Assembly (NCBI GenBank): GCA_002698045.1 | Contig: NZUR01000029.1 | Span: 7,628 to 15,728, forward strand | Length of the DNA: 8,101 bases | Reading direction: 5' to 3' | From: Thiotrichales bacterium | GTDB taxonomy: Bacteria > Pseudomonadota > Gammaproteobacteria > PS1 > Pseudothioglobaceae | Shown: piece by piece, positions 1-8,101 of the stretch | Layout of the letters: each line of letters starts with the position of its first letter | Position numbering within the stretch: the first letter of the stretch is position 1 | Made by a program: the position numbers and the translations under genes | The notes under the pieces: generated by a model | What the model saw: the letters and a program-made list of their open reading frames with translations, nothing else | Database searches by the model: none | What the model was told of the DNA's origin: nothing

Positions 1-132
1 AAGATTGGCAGAGGAGAAAGGGATGCTGAATGGATGTTGTCAGTACTGGAAAGCAAAGATCGCCGAGAAGCTGGTCCCACTGCAGAGCCTCAAGGGCTTT
101 ACTTTATTAAGGCTTATTACCAAAACTTCTAA
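1..132 (+). CDS. truA: tRNA pseudouridine(38-40) synthase TruA, C-terminal end (partial)
   Basis: An open frame enters from the left edge and stops at TAA 130-132, giving 43 residues. They read like the end of TruA: IGRGERDAEWM, then LESKDRREAGPTAEPQGLYF and a terminal AYYQNF. In the family this is the last helix, the (A)GxTAPxxGLYL turn and the closing strand of the catalytic domain. TruA converts uridines 38, 39 and 40 in the anticodon arm of many tRNAs to pseudouridine. The catalytic aspartate lies upstream, outside the window. The gene converges on the SulP gene with five bases between the stop codons, and I see no terminator hairpin between them. The assignment rests on the C-terminal motif alone, but that motif is distinctive. 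Confidence 0.85.
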   Translation, partial: KIGRGERDAEWMLSVLESKDRREAGPTAEPQGLYFIKAYYQNF

Positions 133-137
133 ACTAA

Positions 138-1994
138 TTAAGCTGTATTGAGTCCATCATCTATATCTAAAATATGATCTTGCTCTTCATCTAGCTCTTG
201 TTCCTGCTCATTAGCTTCAAGCTCTTGCCAAACATGTTTTAGTGCGTCCGCTCTTAGGTCAAAAAAACGATTTTCACCGAATCGCTTTTTAAATCCTGAG
301 CGATATAATTCTGCCTCTAATCTATCAGTCCTTGCAAATATAATCTCTACTCCAGAATCAGAACATGACTCAACCAGATTTCTCAAGACTTGTTCACCAC
401 TAGCATCAACCTGGACGATAGAGGCAACATCAACAATAATGTATTTTAACTCCTCATTTTTCGAGATTAATTCGAGTAATTTCGTTTCAAAATAAGCAGC
501 ATTCGCAAAATAAAGAGAGCCACTCCACTTGGCTATCTTCACCGCGTTGCTGACCTTGGTTGTGTCGTCTATAAACCTTGATGCAATAATCGACCCTTTT
601 TGAACCGATAATTCTGTAAAGTTCGGTTCCATAGTTCTATATAGAAACAAGCCAAGAGACATAATAATGCCAAATGCTATGCCGTTCTCAAGGTGAGGCG
701 CAAATATTAGCGTCATTATAAAAGTCAGAAGTCCAACCCATCCATCATGTTTCTCCACTTTCCATGCATGCCTTAGTGGTGAAAAATGAACCAAATTTAC
801 AACTGACATTAAGATAATGGCAGCTAAGGTAGCCTGAGGAAGATGGTAAAGTAAAGGGGTTAGCCATAGAATAGTTAAACCCACAATAATTGCAGTCACA
901 ACAGAGGAAAAACCAGTTACTGCGCCTGCTGTTAAGTTAACAGCAGAGCGTGAAAATGAACCTGAGACCGCATAACCTTGAAAGAAGCTTGAAGCAATAT
1001 TTGATAATCCCTGACCAATAAGCTCTTGATTAACATCTAATCGCTGCTTCGTAGTTGCAGCCATAGACTTAGCAACTGAAATGGCCTCCATAAATCCAAT
1101 TAATGAGATTGTAATTGCATAAATAAATAATGTACCCATTGCATTAAAATCGAAACTAGGTATCTTAAAACTAAACAAGCCATCAATATCTATTGCATTA
1201 ACGATAGCACCGCCCATTGCCTCATAATCAATCAAAAAAGAGGCCGCTGTCGAAATCACCGCGACAGTTAATATAGCTGGCATTCTCGGGAAAAATCGCT
1301 GTAAAACTACAATACCTAATACTCCCATTAGTGCCATCGCCAATGTAGGTAAATGAGTATAGAATAATGCTGCCTCTAGAAGTCTCGCGATAGTCTCGTA
1401 GCTTTGGTCTGCATTACAAATAGTATGTAGTCCATTACTATCAACATTCTCCATTCTCTCAATGAAAGACAGTGGCTGACACCAACTAACCCATTCAGTA
1501 TCATTAGAATTGATAACCCTAATACCAAAAACCTTAGGGAGTTGAGAGGCACCAATAATAATTGCTGCAGCATTGGTAAAGCCAGTGACGACAGGGTGAG
1601 ATAAAAAGTTAATCACAAAACCCATTCTAAGGATTCCTAAAGAAAGCTGAAACAGCCCAACTATAAGCGCAAGTAATGCAGCGTAAACTGCATAGCTTGA
1701 TGGATCAGTAACAATTTCTCCGAGGGCGGCAGCCGTTAATAAAGATACAACAGCGACAGGGCCTGTAGATAGCTGTCTGGATGAGCCCATGATAGCACCA
1801 ATCAAAACTGGTAAAAAGGATGCATAAAGGCCATACTGAGGCCCTAATCCTGCTAACTGAGCGTATGCCATTGACTGTGGAACAATAACAAAACCAACAG
1901 TAACCCCTGCTACGATGTCGGCTTTAATTGTCTTTGGTTTACTTAAATCCTTAATCCATAACAAAAAAGGAAATAGTTTTGTTATCCAGCTCAT
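138..1994 (-). CDS. SulP family inorganic anion transporter with C-terminal STAS domain
   Basis: This 618-residue inner-membrane transporter has the SulP/SLC26 layout: a hydrophobic transport domain at about residues 20-455 and a cytoplasmic STAS domain at about 485-590. The N-terminal signature PQSMAYAQLAGLGPQYGLY (39-57) and STGPVAVVSLLT (76-87) are the family's TM1 and TM3 motifs. NFLSHPVVTGFTNA lies at 129-142. The STAS domain has the usual YIIVDVASIVQVDASG strand and loop, with DASG at 530-533. Two less common traits are a hydrophilic segment at about 160-200 containing Cys172 and Cys193, and an acidic tail from about 592. Family members carry sulfate, bicarbonate or dicarboxylates; sequence alone does not choose, so I give no symbol. 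The ATG at 1994-1992 precedes the first conserved segment by a normal distance, but its ribosome binding site is weak. It is transcribed alone, convergent with truA. Confidence 0.92.
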   Translation of the reverse strand: MSWITKLFPFLLWIKDLSKPKTIKADIVAGVTVGFVIVPQSMAYAQLAGLGPQYGLYASFLPVLIGAIMGSSRQLSTGPVAVVSLLTAAALGEIVTDPSSYAVYAALLALIVGLFQLSLGILRMGFVINFLSHPVVTGFTNAAAIIIGASQLPKVFGIRVINSNDTEWVSWCQPLSFIERMENVDSNGLHTICNADQSYETIARLLEAALFYTHLPTLAMALMGVLGIVVLQRFFPRMPAILTVAVISTAASFLIDYEAMGGAIVNAIDIDGLFSFKIPSFDFNAMGTLFIYAITISLIGFMEAISVAKSMAATTKQRLDVNQELIGQGLSNIASSFFQGYAVSGSFSRSAVNLTAGAVTGFSSVVTAIIVGLTILWLTPLLYHLPQATLAAIILMSVVNLVHFSPLRHAWKVEKHDGWVGLLTFIMTLIFAPHLENGIAFGIIMSLGLFLYRTMEPNFTELSVQKGSIIASRFIDDTTKVSNAVKIAKWSGSLYFANAAYFETKLLELISKNEELKYIIVDVASIVQVDASGEQVLRNLVESCSDSGVEIIFARTDRLEAELYRSGFKKRFGENRFFDLRADALKHVWQELEANEQEQELDEEQDHILDIDDGLNTA

Positions 1995-2075
1995 GAAATA
2001 GTGTTCTTGAAATTTAGTGTCCTTAAATTTTATATCTAGACTACTTCTACTAGAAAGGAAAGCCTAGCTGTTTCT

Positions 2076-2081
2076 ATTATA
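2076..2081 (-). promoter_or_regulatory. Possible -10 element for the SulP gene
   Basis: A consensus TATAAT reads on the minus strand 82 bases upstream of the SulP start codon. No good -35 hexamer sits 16-18 bases further upstream, and the local AT-richness also gives a + strand TATAAT at 2078-2083. This is therefore only the best candidate in the leader of the transporter gene. Apart from this site I see nothing convincing in 1995-2143. Confidence 0.25.
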
Positions 2082-2143
2082 ATATACGAGCTAAATATCC
2101 ATAACAGTCTATTGGCTGAAATAAATTCAAAATAATTTATATT

Positions 2144-2326
2144 GTGAATCTTACTGAGAAAATACATTTTAATAACATTAGAGGTGACATAACAGGTGAA
2201 ACCTTATTCTATCAATTAAATGGATTGATGAACTTTGGTTCAGCTAAAGGGCTTGTAAGAGACTTTTCAAGCTGAACCAACTACTCAAATGCCATCTTAG
2301 ATTTATCAAATGTTCCGACTATTGAG
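2144..2326 (+). pseudogene. Remnant of a second SulP transporter gene (N-terminal scrap joined to start of STAS domain)
   Basis: Read from GTG 2144 through one in-frame TGA (2273-2275) to TAA 2327-2329, this frame gives two recognisable pieces. VNLTEKIHFNNIRGDITG matches the pre-TM1 segment of SulP proteins (typically 'IRGDxxGG' just before the first membrane helix). It runs straight into ETLFYQLNGLMNFGSAKGLV, then after the stop TNYSNAILDLSNVPTIE, which resembles the first strands of a SulP STAS domain ('LYQLNGPMxFGSAKG', 'ILDLSxVPxID'). The transport domain, roughly 400 codons, is missing, yet both ends stay in the same frame. The 3' end is cut off ten bases from the rimM stop. The STAS wording differs from that of the intact neighbouring SulP, so this was a different subfamily member, not a copy of it. 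No ribosome binding site precedes the GTG. Recognition is from memory of the family and has not been aligned. Confidence 0.72.
2235..2280. repeat. 11-bp perfect inverted repeat over the SulP remnant
   Basis: TTGGTTCAGCT at 2235-2245 is exactly inverted as AGCTGAACCAA at 2270-2280, with 24 bases between. Inside the loop AAAG (2246-2249) can also pair with CTTT (2263-2266). There is no T-run on either side, so it does not look like an intrinsic terminator. It lies 56 bases beyond the rimM stop and could act as a 3'-end stabilising hairpin for the rpsP-rimM transcript. The right arm contains the in-frame TGA that breaks the remnant. Confidence 0.7.
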
Positions 2327-2335
2327 TAATTAGCC

Positions 2336-2854
2336 TTAAAAATCCTCATCCCAGTCCACTATAATTTCTCTATTTTCTTGGTCAATAGATACTAGAAATG
2401 GCTCAACATAGGGAATCCAGTACTCCTTTTTTCCTTTAGTTACTAAAACATTGTTTGATCCTGTATCGACTAAATAATCGACAACACCTAACTCAATTTT
2501 ATCTTGATTAATTACACTAAAACCAACTAGCTCATACCAATAATGCTTGCCATCAGCAAGCTTAGGTAGTTGTTCTTTGTCAATATATAAATCTTTTCCA
2601 ATAAGTTTTAGAGATTGGTCACGATTATCAACACCCTTGATATGTGCAACGATAGTTTTAGACTGTTCCCGACCATTGGTAATTTCAATCTTTTCATAAA
2701 CACCATTATTAATAGAGTACCAGGGTTGGTAGTTAAGGATATTTTTCCTTGGTTCGGTATATGAAAATATTTTAACCCACCCCTGTATACCAAAAAAGCC
2801 ATTAATCTTTCCGACTAATAGCTTTTTTTCATCTGGCTGAGGTGTTGGTAACAC
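2336..2854 (-). CDS. rimM: Ribosome maturation factor RimM
   Basis: RimM helps assemble the 30S head, binding uS19 and 16S rRNA. From the GTG at 2854-2852 the protein has 172 residues (E. coli: 182). The N-terminal RimM domain opens with LLVGKINGFFGIQGWVKIFS (12-31). The C-terminal PRC-barrel has HYWYELVGFSV (104-114), DTGSNNVLV (130-138), WIPYVEPFL (146-154) and the family's usual ending VDWDEDF. Start choice: the frame stays open upstream into rpsP only because the repeat there reads as Lys/Gln/Leu-rich junk, so the real start must be at the gene junction. TTG 2857-2855 and GTG 2854-2852 are both possible. A GGAAG in the last rpsP codons lies 9 or 12 bases before them. The four-base gap to the rpsP stop suggests translational coupling. 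The usual trmD-rplS partners do not follow. Confidence 0.93.
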   Translation of the reverse strand: MLPTPQPDEKKLLVGKINGFFGIQGWVKIFSYTEPRKNILNYQPWYSINNGVYEKIEITNGREQSKTIVAHIKGVDNRDQSLKLIGKDLYIDKEQLPKLADGKHYWYELVGFSVINQDKIELGVVDYLVDTGSNNVLVTKGKKEYWIPYVEPFLVSIDQENREIIVDWDEDF

Positions 2855-2858
2855 CAAA

Positions 2859-3344
2859 TTATTTAGCTTCCGACTCTTCCGCTGGTTTTTCTTCAGCTGG
2901 AGCTTCTTCTGCTGGAGCTTCGGCAACAACTTCTTCAGCTGGAGCTTCTTCTGCTGGAGCTTCTTCTGCTGGAGCTTCGGCAACAACTTTAGCTGCTTCT
3001 TTAGCCTCTAAATCTGTTTTAGCTTTTAGATCTGCTGCAATTTTTTTAGCTTTATCTGCTGCTTTATCGGCTTGCATAGCTAATTGTTTTTCGCGAATTG
3101 AAGGATCTCTATACTCTTTTACAAGCTGCTTAACGCGGTCTGAAATCTGTGCGCCTTGTGAAATCCAATATGACAGTCTGTCTTCTTCTAGTTGAAGCCT
3201 GACTTCTTGTCCGCGAGCGACAGGATTAAAGTATCCAATACGCTCAATGTAACCACTATCTCTTCTCTTTCTAGAGTCTGTTGCTACAATCGAATAAAAA
3301 GGTTTTTTCTTGGCTCCACCTCGGGCTAGTCTAATCTTAACCAT
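2859..3344 (-). CDS. rpsP: 30S ribosomal protein bS16 with long Ala/Glu/Pro-rich tail
   Basis: Residues 1-80 are a canonical bS16. They open with [20 protein letters not shown], followed by [19 protein letters not shown] and a core ending near EYRD. bS16 binds 16S rRNA in the 30S body and is important for assembly. The protein is 161 residues against about 82 in E. coli. The extra 81 start with a charged, helix-prone Ala/Lys stretch (about 84-119) and end in AEEAP repeats (120-152) before [10 protein letters not shown]. The ATG is well supported by AAGGAG (3355-3360) ten bases upstream. An extended -10 promoter lies in the 55-base gap to purB. rimM follows after four bases, so the two are almost certainly cotranscribed. 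Core identity is certain; the tail has no function I can name. Confidence 0.97.
   Translation of the reverse strand: MVKIRLARGGAKKKPFYSIVATDSRKRRDSGYIERIGYFNPVARGQEVRLQLEEDRLSYWISQGAQISDRVKQLVKEYRDPSIREKQLAMQADKAADKAKKIAADLKAKTDLEAKEAAKVVAEAPAEEAPAEEAPAEEVVAEAPAEEAPAEEKPAEESEAK
2891..2989. repeat. Tandem repeat encoding the bS16 tail (42-bp unit plus 57-bp variant)
   Basis: The 42 bases at 2891-2932 are repeated immediately at 2933-2989, the second copy carrying one extra 15-bp unit. The inner 15-bp unit encodes Ala-Glu-Glu-Ala-Pro on the minus strand. All units are multiples of three, so copy-number change keeps the rpsP frame. In protein terms the copies are residues 120-138 (19 aa) and 139-152 (14 aa), both beginning VVAEAPAEE. 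Because of the repeat, other frames and the opposite strand stay open over several hundred bases without being genes. Confidence 0.9.
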
Positions 3345-3387
3345 GGGTTTTTTGCTCCTTTATATTGTTAAATTCTTAAGGCGGGAA

Positions 3388-4847
<1,460 letters not shown>

Positions 4848-4857
4848 CAGTATTATT

Positions 4858-7416
4858 ATGAAAGAAGCTTACTTAAAACACTGCGATGAAAGAAAAGTAG
4901 AAAACCTACCTCCACTAGCATTAAACGCTAAACAAACTAAGTCAGTAGTGGATCAGCTGATTGTAGGTTCGGATGATGATTTTTTTCTCGATCTTTTAAC
5001 TCATAGAGTGCCACCCGGAGTAGATGAAGCTGCTTATGTAAAAGCTGGTTTTTTAAACAGCGTTGCCAAAGGTGATCAAGCTTGTAGGGCTATCTCTCAA
5101 AAGCATGCAACTTTTTTACTGGGTACAATGCTTGGTGGATACAGTATCACCTCTCTAATTGAATTACTTGATAATGATGAGACTGCTGAAGCGGCTTGCG
5201 AAGCCCTTTCTCACACCATACTTATCTATGAAGCACATCAAAGTATTCTCGAAAAATCATCCCACAACACTTACGCTAAAAAAATAGTAGATTCTTGGGC
5301 TGAAGGGGATTGGTTTACATCAAAAGACCCACTTTCTGAAAGTATTAAAGCAATCGTTTTTCGGGTAGATGGTGAAACTAATACGGATGACCTCTCTCCT
5401 GCTACTGAAGCGTGGTCTCGCCCAGATATACCGCTTCATGCAAAGGCAATGCTTATCAAAAAAATGGATAAACCCCTTGAAACAATTGAAAAACTCAAAG
5501 AAAAGGGCCTTCCTTTAGCTTATGTAGGTGATGTAGTTGGCACTGGATCTTCTCGTAAATCTGCAATCAACTCGGTTTTATGGCATATGGGAGAGCCAAT
5601 AGACTACATTCCTAATAAAAACAGTGGCGGTATAGTGCTTGGTGGAAAAATTGCACCAATATTTTTTAACACAGCAGAGGACTCTGGTGCACTTCCAATA
5701 CAGTGTGATGTATCAAAGCTTAATATGGGGGATGAAATAACAATTCATCCTTATAAAGGCATCATCACAGATTCTTCAGGTAATACAGTATCAACTTTTG
5801 AGTTGGCACCAAGCACTATGCCTGATGAAGTTCGTGCTGGTGGAAGAATTCCACTTATTATTGGTAGAGGCCTCACTGACAAGACTAGATCTGAACTTGG
5901 TCTAGAGGTTAGTGACGTTTTTCTGCGTCCAGTTGATCCAAAGAATAGCTCAGCAGGTTTTACTCTAGCTCAAAAAATTGTTGGCAAGGCTTGCGGCGTT
6001 AAAGGCGTTAGACCTGGAACTTATTGTGAACCTAGAATGAGCACTGTTGGCTCCCAAGACACAACAGGCGCGATGACTCGTGACGAATTAAAAGAACTCG
6101 CATGCTTAGGTTTTTCTGCAGACCTTGTAATGCAAAGTTTTTGCCATACAGCAGCCTACCCTAAACCAATTGACCTGGAATTACAACATACCCTTCCTGA
6201 CTTCATGCATTCTCGTGGTGGTGTTTCACTTAAACCAGGTGATGGTATTATCCATTCTTGGCTTAACCGTATGCTTTTGCCTGATTCAGTAGGCACAGGT
6301 GGTGATTCCCATACCCGCTTTCCAATTGGGATTAGTTTTCCAGCAGGATCAGGGCTAGTTGCTTTTGGAGCCTCTATTGGCGTCTTGCCATTAGATATGC
6401 CTGAATCAGTTTTAGTTCGATTTAAAGGGAATATGCAGCCGGGTATTACCCTAAGAGATCTTGTAAACGCCATACCTTATGTAGCAATTCAAAAAGGCCT
6501 TCTGACTGTAGATAAATCTAACAAAAAGAATGTCTTTTCAGGAAGAGTTTTAGAGATTGAAGGCTTGGCAGACCTTAAAGTTGAACAAGCATTTGAGCTT
6601 GCAGATGCAACCGCAGAAAGGTCAGCAAATGGATGTACCGTTCAGCTCAATGAAGAGCCCATTCAAGAATATTTAAAATCAAATATTACCCTTCTTAGTT
6701 CTATGATTGATACTGGCTACGATGACAAAAAAACGATTGCTAAAAGAATCCAAGATATGCAAAAGTGGCTTGATAAGCCTACACTTCTTAAAGCCGATAA
6801 GGATTGTGAATATGCTGAAGTTATTGAAATAAATCTAGATGAAATAAATCAGCCAATTCTAGCTTGTCCGAATGATCCAGATGATGTCAGGCTTCTCTCT
6901 TCAGTTGCAAAAACAGCTATCGATGAGGTGTTTATTGGATCATGCATGACAAATATTGGTCACTTTAGAGCGGCAGCGCAACTCTTAAAAGATAAAACTG
7001 AACTGAACACTGTTTTGTGGGTAGTTCCCCCAACAAGAATGGATGAACAACAGCTACGAGCAGAAGGTATTTATGAGACTTTTGAAAGGTTAACAGATCG
7101 AACTGAAATTCCAGGCTGCTCTCTTTGCATGGGTAATCAGGCAAGAGTAGAAGAAGGAGCAGCGGTCGTCTCAACATCAACAAGAAATTTTCCAAACCGT
7201 CTTGGTGATAACGCTAACGTCTTCTTGGCTTCTGCTGAAGTTGCTGCTATATCTGCAAAACTTGGTTACATACCTAGCCCAGATGAGTATCTTGCCTTAA
7301 TGAAAGATATTGAGCCAATGTCTGGTGAAATATATCAATATCTGAATTTTGATCAGATTGCAGATTACCAAAAGTCAGCTGCAAATGTCCCACTTGAAAC
7401 TATCCTCCAAAGCTAA
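4858..7416 (+). CDS. acnB: Aconitate hydratase B (aconitase, also 2-methylisocitrate dehydratase)
   Basis: AcnB interconverts citrate and isocitrate in the TCA cycle using a 4Fe-4S cluster. In E. coli the cluster-free form also binds mRNA. The 852-residue product (E. coli: 865) has the AcnB order: an N-terminal HEAT-like domain (about 1-155), then the swivel domain with [10 protein letters not shown] (172-181) and GTGSSRKSA (228-236), then the catalytic domains. Visible motifs include [13 protein letters not shown] (399-411) and [14 protein letters not shown] (478-491). Cluster ligands are Cys696 (GSCMTN) and Cys754/Cys757 (CSLCMGN). I chose ATG 4858 because [13 protein letters not shown] matches the family N-terminus; an upstream in-frame TTG at 4831 would add nine unrelated residues. 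No Shine-Dalgarno precedes the ATG. The gene stands alone, divergent from purB, and ends at a strong terminator. Confidence 0.97.
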   Translation: MKEAYLKHCDERKVENLPPLALNAKQTKSVVDQLIVGSDDDFFLDLLTHRVPPGVDEAAYVKAGFLNSVAKGDQACRAISQKHATFLLGTMLGGYSITSLIELLDNDETAEAACEALSHTILIYEAHQSILEKSSHNTYAKKIVDSWAEGDWFTSKDPLSESIKAIVFRVDGETNTDDLSPATEAWSRPDIPLHAKAMLIKKMDKPLETIEKLKEKGLPLAYVGDVVGTGSSRKSAINSVLWHMGEPIDYIPNKNSGGIVLGGKIAPIFFNTAEDSGALPIQCDVSKLNMGDEITIHPYKGIITDSSGNTVSTFELAPSTMPDEVRAGGRIPLIIGRGLTDKTRSELGLEVSDVFLRPVDPKNSSAGFTLAQKIVGKACGVKGVRPGTYCEPRMSTVGSQDTTGAMTRDELKELACLGFSADLVMQSFCHTAAYPKPIDLELQHTLPDFMHSRGGVSLKPGDGIIHSWLNRMLLPDSVGTGGDSHTRFPIGISFPAGSGLVAFGASIGVLPLDMPESVLVRFKGNMQPGITLRDLVNAIPYVAIQKGLLTVDKSNKKNVFSGRVLEIEGLADLKVEQAFELADATAERSANGCTVQLNEEPIQEYLKSNITLLSSMIDTGYDDKKTIAKRIQDMQKWLDKPTLLKADKDCEYAEVIEINLDEINQPILACPNDPDDVRLLSSVAKTAIDEVFIGSCMTNIGHFRAAAQLLKDKTELNTVLWVVPPTRMDEQQLRAEGIYETFERLTDRTEIPGCSLCMGNQARVEEGAAVVSTSTRNFPNRLGDNANVFLASAEVAAISAKLGYIPSPDEYLALMKDIEPMSGEIYQYLNFDQIADYQKSAANVPLETILQS

Positions 7417-7431
7417 CTTATTTTAGGTAAT

Positions 7432-7460
7432 AAAAAAAGCCGCTCTAGAGCGGCTTTTTT
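7432..7460. terminator. Bidirectional intrinsic terminator between acnB and rpmG
   Basis: GCCGCTCTAGAGCGGC (7439-7454) is a perfect 16-bp palindrome preceded by seven A and followed by six T. A6-core-T6 (7433-7460) is itself a perfect 28-bp palindrome. It begins 15 bases after the acnB stop and ends 18 bases from the rpmG stop, so it can end transcription from both sides with a U-run in each direction. Confidence 0.95.
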
Positions 7461-7478
7461 AATAATCTTTCTAAAGAA

Positions 7479-7634
7479 TTACTTAATCTTAGCTTCTTTA
7501 TACATCACGTGTTTTCTTACCACAGGATCAAATTTTTTGACTTCAACTTTTTCAGGATGAATACGCTTGTTCTTTGTAGTTGTGTAGTAATGACCTGTTT
7601 CAGCCGAAGATACTAGTTTAATTTTCTCTCTCAT
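7479..7634 (-). CDS. rpmG: 50S ribosomal protein bL33
   Basis: A 51-residue frame reads [20 protein letters not shown], continues [19 protein letters not shown] and ends [11 protein letters not shown]. It matches E. coli bL33 (55 residues) nearly throughout, lacking only the first few residues (E. coli begins MAKGIREK). It has no cysteine, so it is the zinc-free form. bL33 is a small protein of the large subunit near the E site. The ATG at 7634-7632 is backed by AGGGAG (7646-7641) six bases upstream. That site overlaps the rpmB stop codon (7647-7645), so the two genes are probably translationally coupled. The order rpmB-rpmG is the one seen in E. coli. Confidence 0.96.
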   Translation of the reverse strand: MREKIKLVSSAETGHYYTTTKNKRIHPEKVEVKKFDPVVRKHVMYKEAKIK

Positions 7635-7644
7635 AAGTTACTCC

Positions 7645-7881
7645 CTATACCTTTTCGCCGCGACCACGGATTTCTGCTAACACTACATCAATACCCTTTT
7701 TATCAATAACCCGAAGACCTCTTGCAGATAGCTTCAACTTAACAAAACGATTTTCATTCTCCACCCAAAAACGGTGCGTATGAAGATTTGGATAAAAGCG
7801 ACGACGCGTTCTATTATTGGCGTGCGAAACGTTATTACCGCTTATAGGTCGCTTACCAGTTACTTGACATACCTTTGCCAT
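7645..7881 (-). CDS. rpmB: 50S ribosomal protein bL28
   Basis: The 78-residue product has the same length as E. coli bL28 and matches it along its length. It opens [20 protein letters not shown], continues with [18 protein letters not shown] and ends [20 protein letters not shown]. The only cysteine is Cys5, so it is the zinc-free form. bL28 is a late-assembly component of the large subunit. The ATG is preceded by AAAGG (7894-7890) with eight bases of spacing. The stop is TAG, and rpmG starts ten bases downstream in the same operon. Confidence 0.97.
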   Translation of the reverse strand: MAKVCQVTGKRPISGNNVSHANNRTRRRFYPNLHTHRFWVENENRFVKLKLSARGLRVIDKKGIDVVLAEIRGRGEKV

Positions 7882-7915
7882 AACGACTACCTTTACTAAA
7901 TTCTAAAAAGGGCAA

Positions 7916-7921
7916 ATTATA
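7916..7921 (-). promoter_or_regulatory. rpmB-rpmG promoter, -10 element
   Basis: A perfect TATAAT reads on the minus strand 34 bases upstream of the rpmB start, followed by TTGCCC. This is nearly the same -10 plus C-rich discriminator seen before rpsP (TATAATTTCCC there). The -35 region is an A-run without a recognisable hexamer. The expected start lies near 7908. Confidence 0.5.
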
Positions 7922-7954
7922 CGCAAAAAATAGCAGTTTTTTTATATAAATTTA

Positions 7955-7982
7955 TTTACTTTATTGATAAAAACTGTATCAT
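7955..7982 (+). promoter_or_regulatory. Likely promoter of the tRNA-Ser gene
   Basis: TTTACT (7955-7960) and TATCAT (7977-7982) are separated by 16 bases. A TG at 7975-7976 abuts the -10 directly. Transcription would begin about five bases before the mature tRNA 5' end at 7994. It diverges from the rpmB promoter, leaving about 30 bases between the elements. Confidence 0.4.
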
Positions 7983-7993
7983 ACCAATCTTCC

Positions 7994-8083
7994 GGAGGGA
8001 TGGCAGAGCGGTTGAATGCACTGGTCTTGAAAACCAGCAAGGGCTAATACCCTTCCAGGGTTCGAATCCCTGTCCCTCCACCA
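7994..8083 (+). tRNA. tRNA-Ser (anticodon UGA), CCA encoded
   Basis: A complete class II tRNA of 90 bases including CCA. The acceptor stem GGAGGGA (7994-8000) pairs fully with TCCCTCC (8073-8079). The anticodon arm is CTGGT/ACCAG around CTTGAAA, with anticodon TGA at 8028-8030. The long variable arm uses AAGGG/CCCTT, the type found in Ser, Leu and bacterial Tyr tRNAs. The T arm is CAGGG-TTCGAAT-CCCTG (8056-8072). UGA reads UCA and related serine codons. The discriminator base at 8080 is A, whereas the serine tRNAs I know from E. coli have G73. CCA is at 8081-8083. The 18 bases after it hold nothing I can assign. Confidence 0.96.
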
Positions 8084-8101
8084 CGCAAACCCTCTACTAA
8101 A

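Noticed and set aside
1376..1573. 65-residue minus-strand frame within the SulP gene
   Set aside because: It overlaps a conserved part of SulP in another frame and has no independent support.
2035..2054. TCTAG/CTAGA inverted pair upstream of the SulP gene
   Set aside because: Five-base arms in AT-rich DNA are expected by chance, and there is no T-run or second copy.
2273..2275. TGA in the SulP relic read through as selenocysteine or another recoded residue
   Set aside because: The stop lies in a STAS fragment lacking the whole transport domain, and a second stop follows 17 codons later; decay is simpler.
2855..2986. A Lys/Gln/Leu-repeat N-terminal extension of RimM
   Set aside because: It is the out-of-frame reading of the rpsP repeat. 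RimM homology starts only after the rpsP stop codon.
2842..3195. A 117-residue Ser/Ala-rich open frame on the + strand opposite rpsP
   Set aside because: It is the antisense reading of the GCT/TCT-rich repeat in the bS16 tail; the opposite strand carries an unmistakable bS16.
6156..6473. Minus-strand open frame inside acnB
   Set aside because: It is antisense to conserved aconitase motifs, has no recognisable product and looks like a shadow.
6965..7195. 76-residue minus-strand frame in the 3' part of acnB
   Set aside because: It is a shadow of the cysteine-ligand region of AcnB with no family resemblance.

Overview
This window looks like a stretch of an AT-rich gammaproteobacterial chromosome. 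The products of purB, acnB, rpmB, rpmG, rimM and rpsP follow the Escherichia coli forms closely, and acnB, rpmB-rpmG and the PurB subtype all point to Gammaproteobacteria. Low GC, tight spacing and two SulP-type transporter loci would fit a streamlined marine lineage such as the SUP05/Thioglobus group. That placement is an inference from memory of the families, not a database result.

Layout, left to right. Bases 1-132 are the 3' end of truA (+). It converges, with five bases between the stop codons, on a 618-residue SulP anion transporter with a C-terminal STAS domain (138-1994, -). The 341-base gap 1995-2335 is not empty. On the + strand it holds the wreck of a second, different SulP gene (2144-2326): a scrap of the N-terminus joined in frame to the start of a STAS domain, broken by an in-frame TGA. 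An 11-bp inverted repeat has its right arm over that stop. Next come rimM and rpsP (-), apparently one transcription unit read rpsP then rimM. bS16 carries an 81-residue Ala/Glu/Pro tail built from tandem repeats. Upstream lies purB (-).

In a 93-base region, purB and acnB (+) diverge with overlapping -10 elements. acnB ends in a perfectly palindromic, probably bidirectional terminator shared with the convergent pair rpmB-rpmG (-). At the right edge a tRNA-Ser(UGA) gene (+) diverges from rpmB.

Functionally this is mostly housekeeping: translation (bS16, bL28, bL33, tRNA-Ser, TruA, RimM), purine synthesis (PurB), the TCA cycle (AcnB) and anion transport (SulP). I saw no mobile element, CRISPR array, defence system or biosynthetic cluster. 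The most informative non-routine items are the SulP remnant, the repeat-built bS16 tail, the absence of trmD-rplS after rimM, and A73 in the tRNA-Ser.
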